64,000 nt of DNA from Verrucomicrobiales bacterium. Its GTDB lineage: Bacteria; Verrucomicrobiota; Verrucomicrobiia; Limisphaerales; J093. The stretch covers positions 1 through 64,000 of the forward strand of contig JABTUJ010000030.1 in the NCBI GenBank assembly GCA_015075445.1, written 5' to 3'. The notes under the pieces were generated by a model that had not been told where the DNA came from, ran no database searches, and saw only the letters and a program-made list of their open reading frames with translations. Shown here piece after piece: positions 51,414 to 61,193 of this stretch. Position 1 is the first letter of the stretch; the number at the start of each line of letters is the position of its first letter. A program made the translations under genes and the position numbers.

Positions 51414-52539
51414 GGTCGGGGACGGCCGCCGCGAAGCGGGCGGGTTGGTAGGGTTCAACCGGGATCTCCGGGCGTCGGCCGAGCAACTGGTCGGCGAGCA
51501 GTCGGCCGGTGGCCAGGGATGTGGTGATGCCCAGGCCTTCGTGGCCGGTGGCCAGCCAGAGACGACCGCCGAGAAGGCTGGGGCCGATCAGGGGCAGCTT
51601 GTCCGGCGTGGCCGCTCGATGACCGGTCCAGACACGGACGGCCGAGAGGCGGCTGAGGGTGGGCAGATAGGCCAAGGCGCGCTGGATCATGCGAGCCAGC
51701 AGCGCGTGGTCCACCTCGGCGTCCTCGGCGTCGAACTGGCGAGAGGAGCCGAGGAGCATCTGGCCGTTGGAGCGTGGCTGAAGGTTGAACGCCACCGAAT
51801 CCGCGGTGGTTCCGTGGGCGCTCTGCAGGTAGCCGAGTTCGACGAGTTGATGGTGAACGTAGCCAGGGTAGCGGTCGGTGATGACGAGATGGCCTTTGCG
51901 CTTGCGCACGGGCAGCCCGGGGGTGAGCGAAGGCGCCCAGCAACCGGTGGCGTTGACCACCACCCCGGCGGAGCGACGCGAACCGTCGGCCAGCAGGACC
52001 GTGCCGTCCGCGCCGAGCGATTCGACGCGGGTTCCGAGGTGCACCTGGGCGCCGTGGTGACGCGCCTGTTCGAGGAGAAACACCGCGGCGGCCGGGGGAT
52101 AAACCACGGCATCGTCCGGGACGCGGAGGGCGCCGCTCAAGCCCGGGCGAAGGTTCGGCTCGGCTTCGCGAAGGGCGGCGGCGTCGAGCATCTCAGCCGC
52201 CACGCCTTGCTGGCGATTGGCGGCTGACTTCCGGCGGACATCCTAGAAAACCTCCGCGTTGGCCGCGACCCACAGCGTGCCGCAGCGCGAGAACGCGACG
52301 GCGGGCGGCAAAGCGGGCGCGAGCTCACGCCACAGACGGCGGGAGAAGGTGGTGAGAGCGAATTGCGCCGGGGAATCGTCCAGCACAACGAGATGACCCA
52401 TGCCCGCGCCGGTGGTTCCACCGCCCACGGGGCCGCGGTCGAGCACCGTGACGGCGAACCCGGCCCGGGCGCATTCGGCGGCGCAGGCGGCGCCGACGAT
52501 GCCCGCGCCCACGATCAGGACGTCGCGCGGCGGATTCAC
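51406..52539 (-). pseudogene. FAD-dependent D-amino-acid/hydroxyproline dehydrogenase subunit, interrupted by TAG
   Basis: The frame opens with a GTG (52539) that overlaps the epimerase stop (GTGA). It has an FAD-binding DVLIVGAGIVGAACAAECA motif. An in-frame TAG at 52245-52243 follows WVAANAEVF. After the stop the same frame continues with DVRRKSAANRQQGVAAEMLD and the rest of a DAO-family protein (PNLRPGLSGALRVPDDAVVYP, GHEGLGITTSLATGRLLAD). Only one codon breaks a 377-residue gene, so it is a recent nonsense mutation, a read error or a rare readthrough case. Confidence 0.85.
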
Positions 52540-53474
52540 GAGCGGAGGCCCCAGCAGAAGGGATCGCGTTCGTCGAAAAGCAACGTCGCTTCGGCGTTGA
52601 TGAACGCCTGGCCGGTGATGGCCGGCAGGATCCGTTCCCCGTCCCGCCGGTAACGCCCGGTGAACAGGGTTCCCAGAATGCTCTCCTGCACCCACGACTC
52701 GCCTTCCGCCAGGCGGCCGTCCGCCGCCAGACAGGCCAGCTTCGCGCTCGTGCCGGTGCCGCACGGCGAACGGTCGTAGGCGTGACCCGGGCAGAGCACG
52801 AAATTCCGCGAATCTGCCTCGGGTCGCGTGGGCGGGCCGAAGAGCTCGATGTGATCCACTTCGGGGAAACCCTGGGCGTTGACGGCCTGACGCACCCGGG
52901 CGGTGTAGGCGGTCAACGCGGCCACGTTCGCTAGCGCGAGTTCCTGGCCATGGTGCTCGATCAGAAAGAACCAGTTGCCCCCCCAGGCCACGTCGCCGGT
53001 CACGCGGCCCAGGCCGGGCACGTCGCAGCTCGCGCCCTTCGCCTGACGATGGCTCGCCACGTTGTGCACCGTCACCGCTCCTCCGGGATCCAGCTCCGTC
53101 GTCACCTGCCCCACCGGGGTGTCGAGCCGGTGAACGCCGGGCCCGAGACGCCCCAGGTGCGCGAGGGTGGCGATGACCCCGATGGCACCGTGGCCGCACA
53201 TGCCCAGGTAGCCGACGTTGTTGAAGAAGATGACGCCGGCCACACAGGCCGGATCGGCCGGCGGCACGAGCAGCGCGCCGACCAGCACGTCCGAGCCGCG
53301 CGGTTCGTTGACGATGGCCGAGCGGTAGGCGTCGAACTCGCGGCCGAACCGTTCGCGACGTTCCGCCAGGGGACCATTGCCGAGATCAGGGCCGCCGGCG
53401 ATGACCACCCGGGTGGGTTCACCGGCCGTGTGCGAGTCCACGACGCGAAGAGAGCGGAGCGGGGATGAGGCCAT
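52536..53474 (-). CDS. 4-hydroxyproline 2-epimerase (proline racemase family)
   Basis: This 312-residue enzyme has catalytic Cys93 in NNVGYLGMCGHGAIG and Cys238 in AYDRSPCGTGTSAKLA, both essential bases of the proline racemase fold. HTAGEPTRVV near the start and ITGQAFINAEATLLFDERDP near the end are also typical. It would convert trans-4-hydroxy-L-proline to cis-4-hydroxy-D-proline, the first catabolic step. It starts the operon with ApbE just upstream (3-bp gap). Confidence 0.93.
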   Translation of the reverse strand: MASSPLRSLRVVDSHTAGEPTRVVIAGGPDLGNGPLAERRERFGREFDAYRSAIVNEPRGSDVLVGALLVPPADPACVAGVIFFNNVGYLGMCGHGAIGVIATLAHLGRLGPGVHRLDTPVGQVTTELDPGGAVTVHNVASHRQAKGASCDVPGLGRVTGDVAWGGNWFFLIEHHGQELALANVAALTAYTARVRQAVNAQGFPEVDHIELFGPPTRPEADSRNFVLCPGHAYDRSPCGTGTSAKLACLAADGRLAEGESWVQESILGTLFTGRYRRDGERILPAITGQAFINAEATLLFDERDPFCWGLRS

Positions 53475-53477
53475 GGG

Positions 53478-54518
53478 TCAAGGTTCCAGCCAGCGGCGGA
53501 AACGGCGGTTCACGAACGTCTCGATGGTTCCGTCCTGTTGCCAGGCGAGGGACAGCCCCACCCCTTCGCGCCGGGCCAGCCTCCGGCCCTGCTCCGGACC
53601 GAGGACGCTGATGGCGGTGCTCAGGCTGTCCGCGGTGAGCCCGTCAGGCGCGATGACGGTGACCAGGCTGCGGTTGGTGAGGCCCAGCCCGGTGCGGGGA
53701 TCCACAATGTGCGAGTAGCGTACCCCGTCGATTTCCACGAACTGGAAAACGTCGCCGGAAGTGGCCAGGGCCGCCTGCCGCAGCCGCACGAACCGCGACT
53801 GGGCAGGAGCCCCGGGTGCCTCCAGCGGCGGCAACTCAATCCGCCACCCAAGCTGGCCCGGAGGTGGTTCGCCCACCGCAAGATCGCCGCCACCCTCGAT
53901 CAAGGCCCGCGTGATGCCGTGGCCGGCCAGCACCTTCAGCCCTTGGTCCACGGCATAACCCTTGGCAATGCCGCCGAGGTCCAACCGCATCCGCGCCACC
54001 CGGAGCCGGACGGTGCGCGCGGCGTCATCCAGCTCGAGATGCTGCCAACCAGTCGCCGCCCGCGCCGCCGCCAGCCGGGTTGCGGTCGGCATTTCCCGGT
54101 CGCGTCGGGCCCGGCGCCACACGCTGACGCACGGTCCCACGGTGACATCGAACGCGCCGTCGGTGCGCTGGGCCAGGTCCTGGGCACGAAGGAGGACGGT
54201 CCACAATTCGGCGCTCACCGGCACGGCTTCATCACGGCCCGCGGTGCGCGAAAGCCGGCTCAGTTCGCTGTCGAATTCGTAGTCGCTCAGCACGTCGTTG
54301 AGCGCCCGGATCCGGGCGAATACGGCCTGCGCCGCATTCGTGGCGGTCACCGGGTCGGGCGCATAGAAGACCACGCGGAACGGCACCCCCATCTGCGGTT
54401 CGGTGAACTCGAACCGCCCGAGCGCGGCATCGCCGGGGGCCGCCGTCCGGCCGGCGAGCGACGTGAGCAGCAAGCCCAGCGGGACCAGCGGGAGCATTGG
54501 CAGACGGGACGGCCTCAT
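53478..54518 (-). CDS. apbE: FAD:protein FMN transferase (ApbE)
   Basis: This 346-residue exported protein has a signal peptide (MLPLVPLGLLLTSLAG). ApbE motifs are LDLGGIAKGYAVDQGLKVL near residue 180, LIEGGGDLAVGEP near residue 206, and YSHIVDPRTGLGL near residue 270. It attaches FMN to threonine residues of partner flavoproteins in the periplasm. Gene order links it to the hydroxyproline operon by position only. Its start overlaps the YgfZ-like gene's stop by four bases. Confidence 0.92.
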   Translation of the reverse strand: MRPSRLPMLPLVPLGLLLTSLAGRTAAPGDAALGRFEFTEPQMGVPFRVVFYAPDPVTATNAAQAVFARIRALNDVLSDYEFDSELSRLSRTAGRDEAVPVSAELWTVLLRAQDLAQRTDGAFDVTVGPCVSVWRRARRDREMPTATRLAAARAATGWQHLELDDAARTVRLRVARMRLDLGGIAKGYAVDQGLKVLAGHGITRALIEGGGDLAVGEPPPGQLGWRIELPPLEAPGAPAQSRFVRLRQAALATSGDVFQFVEIDGVRYSHIVDPRTGLGLTNRSLVTVIAPDGLTADSLSTAISVLGPEQGRRLARREGVGLSLAWQQDGTIETFVNRRFRRWLEP

Positions 54519-55609
54519 GGCGTGACGAAGGGCAGGGGAACGATGCGGGCGGCGCTTTCCCCGCCGGTGCTGCGCAGGATCAGTTCCGTGCCGGGCGCCG
54601 GAGCCTCCCGCCGGACGTAGCCAAGCGCAATCGGCGCGTCGAGCCGCGGCGAATACACCGCACTGGTGATATGCCCCACCGGACGGCCGTCCCGGTACAG
54701 TTCATCACCTTTCACCGGCAGGGCGGTCAGGCCGTCGGCCAGCCGCAGGCCACAGAGCCGCCGGGCGAGGTTCCCGTAGGTCCGAAGTCGCGCGATGACC
54801 TCCTGCCCCACGTAACAGCCCTTGCGGTAACTGATGGCGCGGGACTCGAGCCCGGCTTCCGGCGGCCGGATCGTCTCGTCCAGGTCGGCACCGAAGCGCG
54901 GCAGACCGGCTTCGATGCGACCGATCTCCAGGGCGTCCCAGCCGGCCGGTTGGCCGCCCGCGGACCGGACACCTTCAGCCAACTGCTCGGCGAGGGCCGG
55001 CAGGGCCGCCGTGGGCGCGAACAGATCCCAGCCGGGCGAGCCGAGCCTAGGGTGGTTCACGCAATAGAGTTCACCATACTCCGGATGAGTGACGCAGTTC
55101 ACCCCGAACGCGGTCGCCGGCAGCTCCGCGCGGAGCTCGAGGCAGGCCCAAACGGCGTGCGAGCCGGGTCCTTGCACGCTCAGGAGGCCGAAGTGAGGCG
55201 CGACGTCGGTGAGCTGCACCTCATCGGCCACGAGATGATCTTCGAACCGCTGACGCAGCCCCTCGGCGCTGCCGGGCTCGGTGTCCAGCAGAAACTCGTC
55301 CGCCAGCCGGTAGAGGTTCGCATCGGCCTCCATCCGGCCGTGGGCGGTGACGAAGGTCGTGTAGCAGCCTTGACCCGGTATGAGGGCCTTGACGTCGTTC
55401 GTCGTCTGGCCGTTGAGGACCCGTTCCCGGTCCCGTCCCAGCACACACAGGCGGCCGCGGAAACTCAGATCGAGCAGGGCCACGGTCGTGTGCAGGGCGT
55501 GGTGTTCGGCCCGCGCCTCGCCGTAGGTCAACACCACCTCCGCGCCGCGGACCTCGCCGAAACGGGCGCCCCACCGTTCGTGTAACGCGTGCAGCTCAAG
55601 AACCGACAT
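54515..55609 (-). CDS. YgfZ/GcvT folate-binding-type protein
   Basis: This 364-residue protein has the YgfZ hallmark KGCYVGQEVIARL near residue 263 and GcvT-like blocks (FGLLSVQGPGSHAV, VGHITSAVYSPRL, IALGYVRREAPAPG). YgfZ proteins help assemble iron-sulfur clusters using folate. It lies downstream of the GT gene by 27 bp. Confidence 0.9.
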   Translation of the reverse strand: MSVLELHALHERWGARFGEVRGAEVVLTYGEARAEHHALHTTVALLDLSFRGRLCVLGRDRERVLNGQTTNDVKALIPGQGCYTTFVTAHGRMEADANLYRLADEFLLDTEPGSAEGLRQRFEDHLVADEVQLTDVAPHFGLLSVQGPGSHAVWACLELRAELPATAFGVNCVTHPEYGELYCVNHPRLGSPGWDLFAPTAALPALAEQLAEGVRSAGGQPAGWDALEIGRIEAGLPRFGADLDETIRPPEAGLESRAISYRKGCYVGQEVIARLRTYGNLARRLCGLRLADGLTALPVKGDELYRDGRPVGHITSAVYSPRLDAPIALGYVRREAPAPGTELILRSTGGESAARIVPLPFVTP

Positions 55610-55636
55610 GGCGGCAGGATAGGTGCAGACCGCCCT

Positions 55637-56758
55637 TCAGGCCAGCCGGGAACCGCCGGCCGGAGCTCCGCGGCTCACGGCGTTGAAGAACCGCGCGTAA
55701 CGCGCCGCCAAATCGTCCCAGTCGAAGTCGCGCACGTAGGCTTTTGCGGCGTGACCCAGCGCCTCCCGCCGGCCCGGTTCTTTGGCCAACGACCGCAGCG
55801 CCCGGCCAAAGGCCTGCACGTCGAAGGGCGGCACAGCGACGGCCACGGTGTCCGGAATGTCCTCGAGCTCCGGGATGGCGAAGCGGACCACCGGCAGGCG
55901 GTAGCAAAAGGCCTCGAACATCACCAGCGGAGAGGCCTCGAAACGCGAGGGCAGCACCAGCAACGCCGCGTCCTCGAACAGCGCCTGCCGCGCGGTACCG
56001 GCCACCCGGCCCACGGCGCGGACGCTCGCGCCGAGCCCAAGTTCGTGAAGGCGCCGCTGGAGAAACGCCTCCTGGTCCGGTGTCCCCGAACCCGCCACCA
56101 CCACCGGCCAGGGCAACGGGGAATCGAGCCCCGCGAGGGCGTCGAGCAACAGATCCAGGCCCTTCTGTTCGATGTCCAGGCGCCCCAGGAACAGGACGTG
56201 GCGCTCGGCCCGGCGCGGTTCCATCCGCACCCACGCGCCGCTCACCCCATTGGGAATGACCTCGACCTGCAGGCGTGGGTTGATGGCCAGGAGGCGACCG
56301 CGCAAGTGCTTCGAGGTGGCGATCGCGTGGCGGTACGTCCGCAGCCCGAGCCGCTCGACCCGCTCGAACGGCAGGCGGTACTTCCGTCGCATGGCTTCGC
56401 CCGACAGGATCTGGGTCAGGGCCACCACGGGACGGTGGGTGCAGGATTGCAGGAACGCCGTGGAGAACGGCGGCGTGAGGCTCTCGCACCATACGTCGAA
56501 GGCGCGGCGGCGGACCCGGAGGGGCAGACTGAAATGGAAAAGCAACTGCCCCAGTCTCGGGCCGGCAGCGCGGGGTCCGACGGGCTCGTAGTGCACGCCC
56601 TCCGGGTGCGCCGGGGGGGGGGTCGGACACGCGGCGGTGAGGACGGTGACCTGATGGGAGCGAGCCAGGCGACGGGCGACCTCGTGGATGGCTGCCGCCC
56701 CGCCCCCGCCGTAGTACGGATTTCCGGGGGAATCGTAGCTGGAAAACACGACGCGCAT
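55637..56758 (-). CDS. Glycosyltransferase family 4 protein
   Basis: This 373-residue GT-B glycosyltransferase has an N-terminal acceptor domain (PYYGGGGAAAIHEVARRLA). The C-terminal donor domain begins HVLFLGRLDIEQKGLDLLLDA near residue 190 and has PSRFEASPLVMFEAFCYRLP near residue 275. It probably adds a sugar to a surface polysaccharide. It is divergent from the exopolysaccharide cluster at 56986. Confidence 0.9.
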   Translation of the reverse strand: MRVVFSSYDSPGNPYYGGGGAAAIHEVARRLARSHQVTVLTAACPTPPPAHPEGVHYEPVGPRAAGPRLGQLLFHFSLPLRVRRRAFDVWCESLTPPFSTAFLQSCTHRPVVALTQILSGEAMRRKYRLPFERVERLGLRTYRHAIATSKHLRGRLLAINPRLQVEVIPNGVSGAWVRMEPRRAERHVLFLGRLDIEQKGLDLLLDALAGLDSPLPWPVVVAGSGTPDQEAFLQRRLHELGLGASVRAVGRVAGTARQALFEDAALLVLPSRFEASPLVMFEAFCYRLPVVRFAIPELEDIPDTVAVAVPPFDVQAFGRALRSLAKEPGRREALGHAAKAYVRDFDWDDLAARYARFFNAVSRGAPAGGSRLA

Positions 56759-56896
56759 GTTGGCGCCGGGATCCTAGGGGGCCCTCCGGCGTGGTGGCGA
56801 ACCGATTCCGCGGGTGGACTTCCAAGCAGGTGGCGCCGAGTTTGTTGCGGCGACGCCGGAGAGGGGGCGACGGGAAAGATTCTCGCAGATTTCTGT

Positions 56897-56925
56897 TTGA
56901 CAAGGTGGGGTGCGGCCGGTACAAG
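56897..56925 (+). promoter_or_regulatory. Sigma-70-type promoter candidate for the polysaccharide cluster
   Basis: A TTGACA box at 56897-56902 and TACAAG at 56920-56925 with 17-bp spacing lie 60 bp upstream of the beta-barrel gene. The match is good at -35 and moderate at -10. No other strong candidate is evident in the 56759-56985 gap. Confidence 0.55.
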
Positions 56926-56985
56926 GCTCTCATCTTGTGGCAGTAAAAGGTCACGGGAATAGCGTGCCTCAATATTGACCAATTT

Positions 56986-58266
56986 ATGAAACGACTGATC
57001 ACCTGTGCGAGCCTTGTCGCCGTGGGGGTTGTTACCGTCGATGCCCAGCCGGTCGGCGAGCCCTCCTTGTCCAAGTCCTGGAGCGTGTCAGCCAAACTGC
57101 GCGGCTTTTACGACGACAACTACAACACGGCGCCCGACAACCCGGCGCCCGGCTACCCCTATGACAAAGGGGCGAGCTGGGGATTCTCCGTGGCTCCCTC
57201 GATCGGCGCGAACCTGCTCCGTGACCAGACCACGCTCAATCTGCGCTATGACTTCGACCTGCGGTGGTACGAAGCGCGCAAGGAGAACGAGATCGACATG
57301 TACCACACCGCGAAGTTGAACCTCGAACACCGGTTCAACGAGCGCTATCGCGTCGAACTCTACGACCACTTCGTTTACGCGGACGAACCGTCCGTCCTCG
57401 AATCCAGCGGCCAGCAAACCACCTTCTTCCGTACCCAGGGCGAAAACCTCCGCAACTACGCCGGCATCGGCTTCTTCGGCAGCTTCACCGAGGCCTGGGG
57501 CTACCGGGTGGGCTTCGAAAACACGATCTACGACTACGACGAGGACGGCGCGGGCAGCCGCTCGGCCATCCTCGACCGCATGGAGAACAAACCCACCATC
57601 GACTTCCGCCGGGTGCTCCAGCCCAACACCGTCGCCCTCGTCGGCTACAGCTTCTCGGACGTCGACTACAACGCGGACGAATACCTGGTGCTGCTGCCTC
57701 CGGTCTTCCAGGATCTGTCGCCCAAGTCCGACTTCCGCAACTCGCGCAACCACTTCGCCTTCGCCGGCCTCGACCACGCCTTCTCGACCCAGCTCGATGT
57801 CAAGCTGCGCGCCGGCGCCCAGATCGCCGATTACTACAACGCGGGCGAGGACAAGACGGCTCCGTATGCCGACGTCATGTTCGGCTACACCTACGCCGAA
57901 GGTTCGCGGCTGCAGTTGGGCGTCAAGACCGGCATGATCGCCACCGACCTCGCGGTCTCGCAGGACTTCTCGGGCGTGAACCTCGGGGCCCAATCCACCA
58001 CCACCTACCTCGGTGTCAGCCACCGCCTGACCAGCCGGTTGAACGGGCAGGTGCGGGGTACGTGGCAGGCCCTGAACTACTTCGGCGAGTCCAGCTACGA
58101 CGACGAATGGGATAACTACTACACGGTGGACGTCGGGCTGGTCTACACGATCAACACCTACGTCGCCCTCGAAGGTGGCTACCTGTGGGATCGCCTCGAC
58201 TCGGACATCGACAACCGCAGTTACTCGCGTAACCGGGGCTACCTCGGAGTGCGGGCGACCTACTAG
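56986..58266 (+). CDS. Outer-membrane beta-barrel protein
   Basis: This 426-residue protein has a signal peptide (RLITCASLVAVGVVTVDAQ). Repeated strands of aromatic-rich sequence (SVSAKLRGFYDDNYNT, YRVELYDHFVYADE, AFAGLDHAFSTQLDVKLRAG) run to a C-terminal YLGVRATY, typical of outer-membrane insertion. Similar proteins precede exopolysaccharide genes in this phylum and may be the export or secretion channel. A terminator follows at 58296-58327. Confidence 0.82.
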   Translation: MKRLITCASLVAVGVVTVDAQPVGEPSLSKSWSVSAKLRGFYDDNYNTAPDNPAPGYPYDKGASWGFSVAPSIGANLLRDQTTLNLRYDFDLRWYEARKENEIDMYHTAKLNLEHRFNERYRVELYDHFVYADEPSVLESSGQQTTFFRTQGENLRNYAGIGFFGSFTEAWGYRVGFENTIYDYDEDGAGSRSAILDRMENKPTIDFRRVLQPNTVALVGYSFSDVDYNADEYLVLLPPVFQDLSPKSDFRNSRNHFAFAGLDHAFSTQLDVKLRAGAQIADYYNAGEDKTAPYADVMFGYTYAEGSRLQLGVKTGMIATDLAVSQDFSGVNLGAQSTTTYLGVSHRLTSRLNGQVRGTWQALNYFGESSYDDEWDNYYTVDVGLVYTINTYVALEGGYLWDRLDSDIDNRSYSRNRGYLGVRATY

Positions 58267-58295
58267 ATTCCGATTTCGTTCTTGCCGAAACGCCG

Positions 58296-58327
58296 GAGGC
58301 TAGATAGTTATCTAGCCTCTTTTTTTT
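58296..58327 (+). terminator. Rho-independent terminator
   Basis: A 10-11-bp perfect stem (GAGGCTAGATA / TATCTAGCCTC) is followed by eight T residues, 29 bp after the beta-barrel stop and 6 bp before the start of the Wzc-type gene. It should end most transcription or attenuate the downstream kinase operon. Confidence 0.93.
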
Positions 58328-58333
58328 CACACG

Positions 58334-60532
58334 ATGGACAGCACGAAGACCGCCCCGAGCCAGGAGTCGCCCCTCCACTTCCTCGATTACTGGCGCATCA
58401 TCCGGATCCGCAAAACGGTGATCCTCGCCGTCTTCCTGCTGGTGCTTCTCACCACCGCCGGCGTCACCATGATGCTCAAACCCTCCTACCGGAGCACCGC
58501 ACGCATCGAGGTCGCCAAAGAAGCCAAGGTCGTCAACCCCCTCGGCGAAACCCAAAACCAGCTCGCTTACGACCCCTACTTCGTCGCCACCGAGTTCGAG
58601 AAGATCCAATCCACCGAGGTTCTCTACGAGGTTATCGACAAGCTCAACCTCCGGCAGCGATGGGCCAAGTACTACAACCCCGATAACGAGCCGATCACCG
58701 AGATCGACGCCCAGCAGATCGTCTACCAGCGACTGCGACGCAACCTCGACGTCAGCCTCTCCCGCAACACCAGCCTCATCGAAATCAGCGCCTACAGCCA
58801 CGACCGCGACGAGGCCGCCGAGATCGCCAACCTCGTCGCCACTCAGTATCGGGATTGGCGCATGCTCAACCGCACCAACAACACGTGGAGCGGCATCAAG
58901 GTGCTCAAAGAGAACCTCGAAAAGCAGACCGCCAAGGTCCGCGATCTCCAGGGAAGAGTGGATGGCAAACGGGAGGAACTCGGCGTCACCGAAGCCGCCG
59001 GGGACGGCCCCAGCTACGCCACCTCGATCGAGCGCGAAATGGCCAGCTCACGGGCCCAGCAATTCACCTACGCCCAAGCTGAGTACGTCCTCTACATCAC
59101 CAAGCTGGAGGAGCTGAAACGGCTGCAGGGCGAAGAGCTCCGCCGCGCCATCCTCACCGCTCTTCCGGGTGAGGAAGTCCTCCCCAAGTACCTGCTCGAT
59201 CTGGCCGCTGTGGACCAACGGTTGTCCCAACTGCGGGGTGACTTGGGCGAGGCCCATCCGGACTTCCTCAAGACCGTCGCGCTGCGGCAGGAGGTCGAGC
59301 GGCAGGTCACCGACCGGGTGACCGGCATGATGACCGGCCTCGAGAAACACGTGGCTTCCCTCCGGGCGCGCTACGAGGAGCTCCAGCGCGGCCTCGACGA
59401 GGGCAAGTCCCGCGTGATCGAAGAGGCCAAGAAGTGGCGCGAGTTCTACCAGTTGAAGCGCGACCTCGAAAGCGAGCAACGCATCCGCGACGCTCTCTAC
59501 CTCCGGTCCCTCCAGGAGGAAATCGACGTGCAGATCCCGCAGGCCGACATCGTCCTCTTCGTCGACAACGCCCAGCCTTCCCTCCGGCCCGTCCGGCCCA
59601 ACATCATCGTCAACCTCACCCTGGGAGCGGTCTTCGGCCTCGTCATGGGCATCGGCCTCGCCTTCTTCATCGAGTACCTCGACACCAGCGTGAAGACCAT
59701 CGATGACGTCGAACGCGCCCTCTCCGCTCCCGTGCTCGGCGTCATCCCGCAGAACGTCGGCCTCCTCATGGACGAAGGACCCGACAGCCCGCACGCCGAG
59801 GCCTATCGCGTGTTGCGAACGAACGTCCTGTTCTCGCGCAAGCGGCCGGACGCCAACTCCCTCACCGTGGTCAGCGGTGGGGCGGGCGAGGGCAAGTCCA
59901 CCACCATCTTCAATCTGGCCACGGTCTTCGCCCAACAGGGCCAGCGCGTGTTGCTCGTGGACTCGGACCTCCGCCGTCCGAGCCTCCACAAGTTCATGAA
60001 GACCTCGAACAGCGTCGGCCTCACGAACTACCTGCTGAAACAGAACCAGGTCGAAGAGGTCATCCAAACCACCAAGGTCCCGCTGCTGGACTTCATGCCC
60101 AGCGGCAAGCTGCCCAGCAGCTCGCTGGGGATCCTCAATTCCCAGCGGATGAAGGACTTCATCCAGGACGTCAAGTCACGCTACGACTTCGTGTTCTTCG
60201 ACTCGCCGCCCATCATGGGCGTGAGCGACGCCTCGATCCTCGCCAGCGAAGTGGACCTCGCCATCCTCGTGGTCCAGTACCGCAAGTACCCGCAGGCCAT
60301 GACCCTGCGGGCGAAACAGATGGTCGAAAAGGTCGGCGGCAGCCTGCTGGGCGTGGTGCTGAACAACATCACCATCTCCCAGGACTCGTACTACTACTAC
60401 TACAGCGGCTACTACTACGATTATTACTCGAAGAGCAGCGACTCCGAACCCGAAGGCGCGGCCAAGGGAAGCGGCGCGAAAGCCGCCGCCAAAGCTCCGC
60501 CGGATCAGCCCACCCCGGTGGGCAAGGCCTGA
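58334..60532 (+). CDS. Wzc-type polysaccharide co-polymerase with tyrosine autokinase
   Basis: This 732-residue protein has a Wzz domain with two membrane helices (VILAVFLLVLLTTAGV near residue 31; IIVNLTLGAVFGLVMGIGLA near 423) and a periplasmic coiled coil between. A BY-kinase domain follows: Walker A GGAGEGKSTT near residue 515, Walker A' VLLVDSDLRRP near 540 and Walker B FVFFDSPP near 620. The tail is Tyr-rich (QDSYYYYYSGYYYDYYSK, about residues 684-701), the autophosphorylation cluster. It controls chain length and export of an exopolysaccharide. Confidence 0.94.
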   Translation: MDSTKTAPSQESPLHFLDYWRIIRIRKTVILAVFLLVLLTTAGVTMMLKPSYRSTARIEVAKEAKVVNPLGETQNQLAYDPYFVATEFEKIQSTEVLYEVIDKLNLRQRWAKYYNPDNEPITEIDAQQIVYQRLRRNLDVSLSRNTSLIEISAYSHDRDEAAEIANLVATQYRDWRMLNRTNNTWSGIKVLKENLEKQTAKVRDLQGRVDGKREELGVTEAAGDGPSYATSIEREMASSRAQQFTYAQAEYVLYITKLEELKRLQGEELRRAILTALPGEEVLPKYLLDLAAVDQRLSQLRGDLGEAHPDFLKTVALRQEVERQVTDRVTGMMTGLEKHVASLRARYEELQRGLDEGKSRVIEEAKKWREFYQLKRDLESEQRIRDALYLRSLQEEIDVQIPQADIVLFVDNAQPSLRPVRPNIIVNLTLGAVFGLVMGIGLAFFIEYLDTSVKTIDDVERALSAPVLGVIPQNVGLLMDEGPDSPHAEAYRVLRTNVLFSRKRPDANSLTVVSGGAGEGKSTTIFNLATVFAQQGQRVLLVDSDLRRPSLHKFMKTSNSVGLTNYLLKQNQVEEVIQTTKVPLLDFMPSGKLPSSSLGILNSQRMKDFIQDVKSRYDFVFFDSPPIMGVSDASILASEVDLAILVVQYRKYPQAMTLRAKQMVEKVGGSLLGVVLNNITISQDSYYYYYSGYYYDYYSKSSDSEPEGAAKGSGAKAAAKAPPDQPTPVGKA

Positions 60533-60582
60533 CCCGTCGCTCGCTCCCGTTCCGCCCGGTTGATCTCAACGCGATCGCATCC

Positions 60583-61191
60583 ATGGTACGACGCCGGTTC
60601 CTCTCTCCTCTGCGGATTGATTCTCAGCCGGCCGCCTTCAGCGGCTGCACCTCCCCCGAGGGTCCGCCTCCGGGCCTCCTCGACGGACCCTCCGGCCCCA
60701 TCGACGGACAGTCGGGCCCGGACACCGTCCGCGTCGGCGACCCCATCAACGTCCGGTTCACGGATTGTCCGAACCCGGAAATGTTGCAGATGGTCGTGCG
60801 CGAAGACGGCACCATCAGCCTGCCGCTGGGCGTGGTCGTCACGGCCGCCGGCAAGAAGAAGGCCGAGCTCGAACAGGAAATCTGGGCCAAGTACGTTCCC
60901 CGCTACTACGTCCGGCTCAAGGTGACCGTCGAAGTCGGTGAACGCCTCATCTTCGTCGGCGGCCAGGTTCGCATCCCCGGCCGGTACCCCTTCACGGGCG
61001 ATATGACCGTCCTCAAGGCCATCAAGGTGGCCGGTGACTTCACCGAGTTCGCCAATCGCCGGAAGATCGTGGTGACGCGCAATGACCGCACCAAGATCAC
61101 GGTCGACGGGAAGAAGGCCGAGGAGAGCCCGGCCCTCGACCTGCCCGTCCTGCCGGGCGACAAAATCGAGGTCCGCAAGAAGATCTGGTAG
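60583..61191 (+). CDS. Polysaccharide export (Wza-like) protein
   Basis: This 202-residue protein has a poly_export domain (DTVRVGDPINVRFTDCP, LPLGVVVTAAGKKKAELEQE) and an SLBB-like repeat (RLIFVGGQVRIPGRYPFTGD, KAIKVAGDFTEFANRRKI). The N-terminus (PLRIDSQPAAFSGC) has a possible but weak lipobox, so the true start or frame may lie a little upstream. With the Wzc-like gene it forms an export complex for polysaccharide. Confidence 0.88.
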   Translation: MVRRRFLSPLRIDSQPAAFSGCTSPEGPPPGLLDGPSGPIDGQSGPDTVRVGDPINVRFTDCPNPEMLQMVVREDGTISLPLGVVVTAAGKKKAELEQEIWAKYVPRYYVRLKVTVEVGERLIFVGGQVRIPGRYPFTGDMTVLKAIKVAGDFTEFANRRKIVVTRNDRTKITVDGKKAEESPALDLPVLPGDKIEVRKKIW

Positions 61192-61193
61192 CC

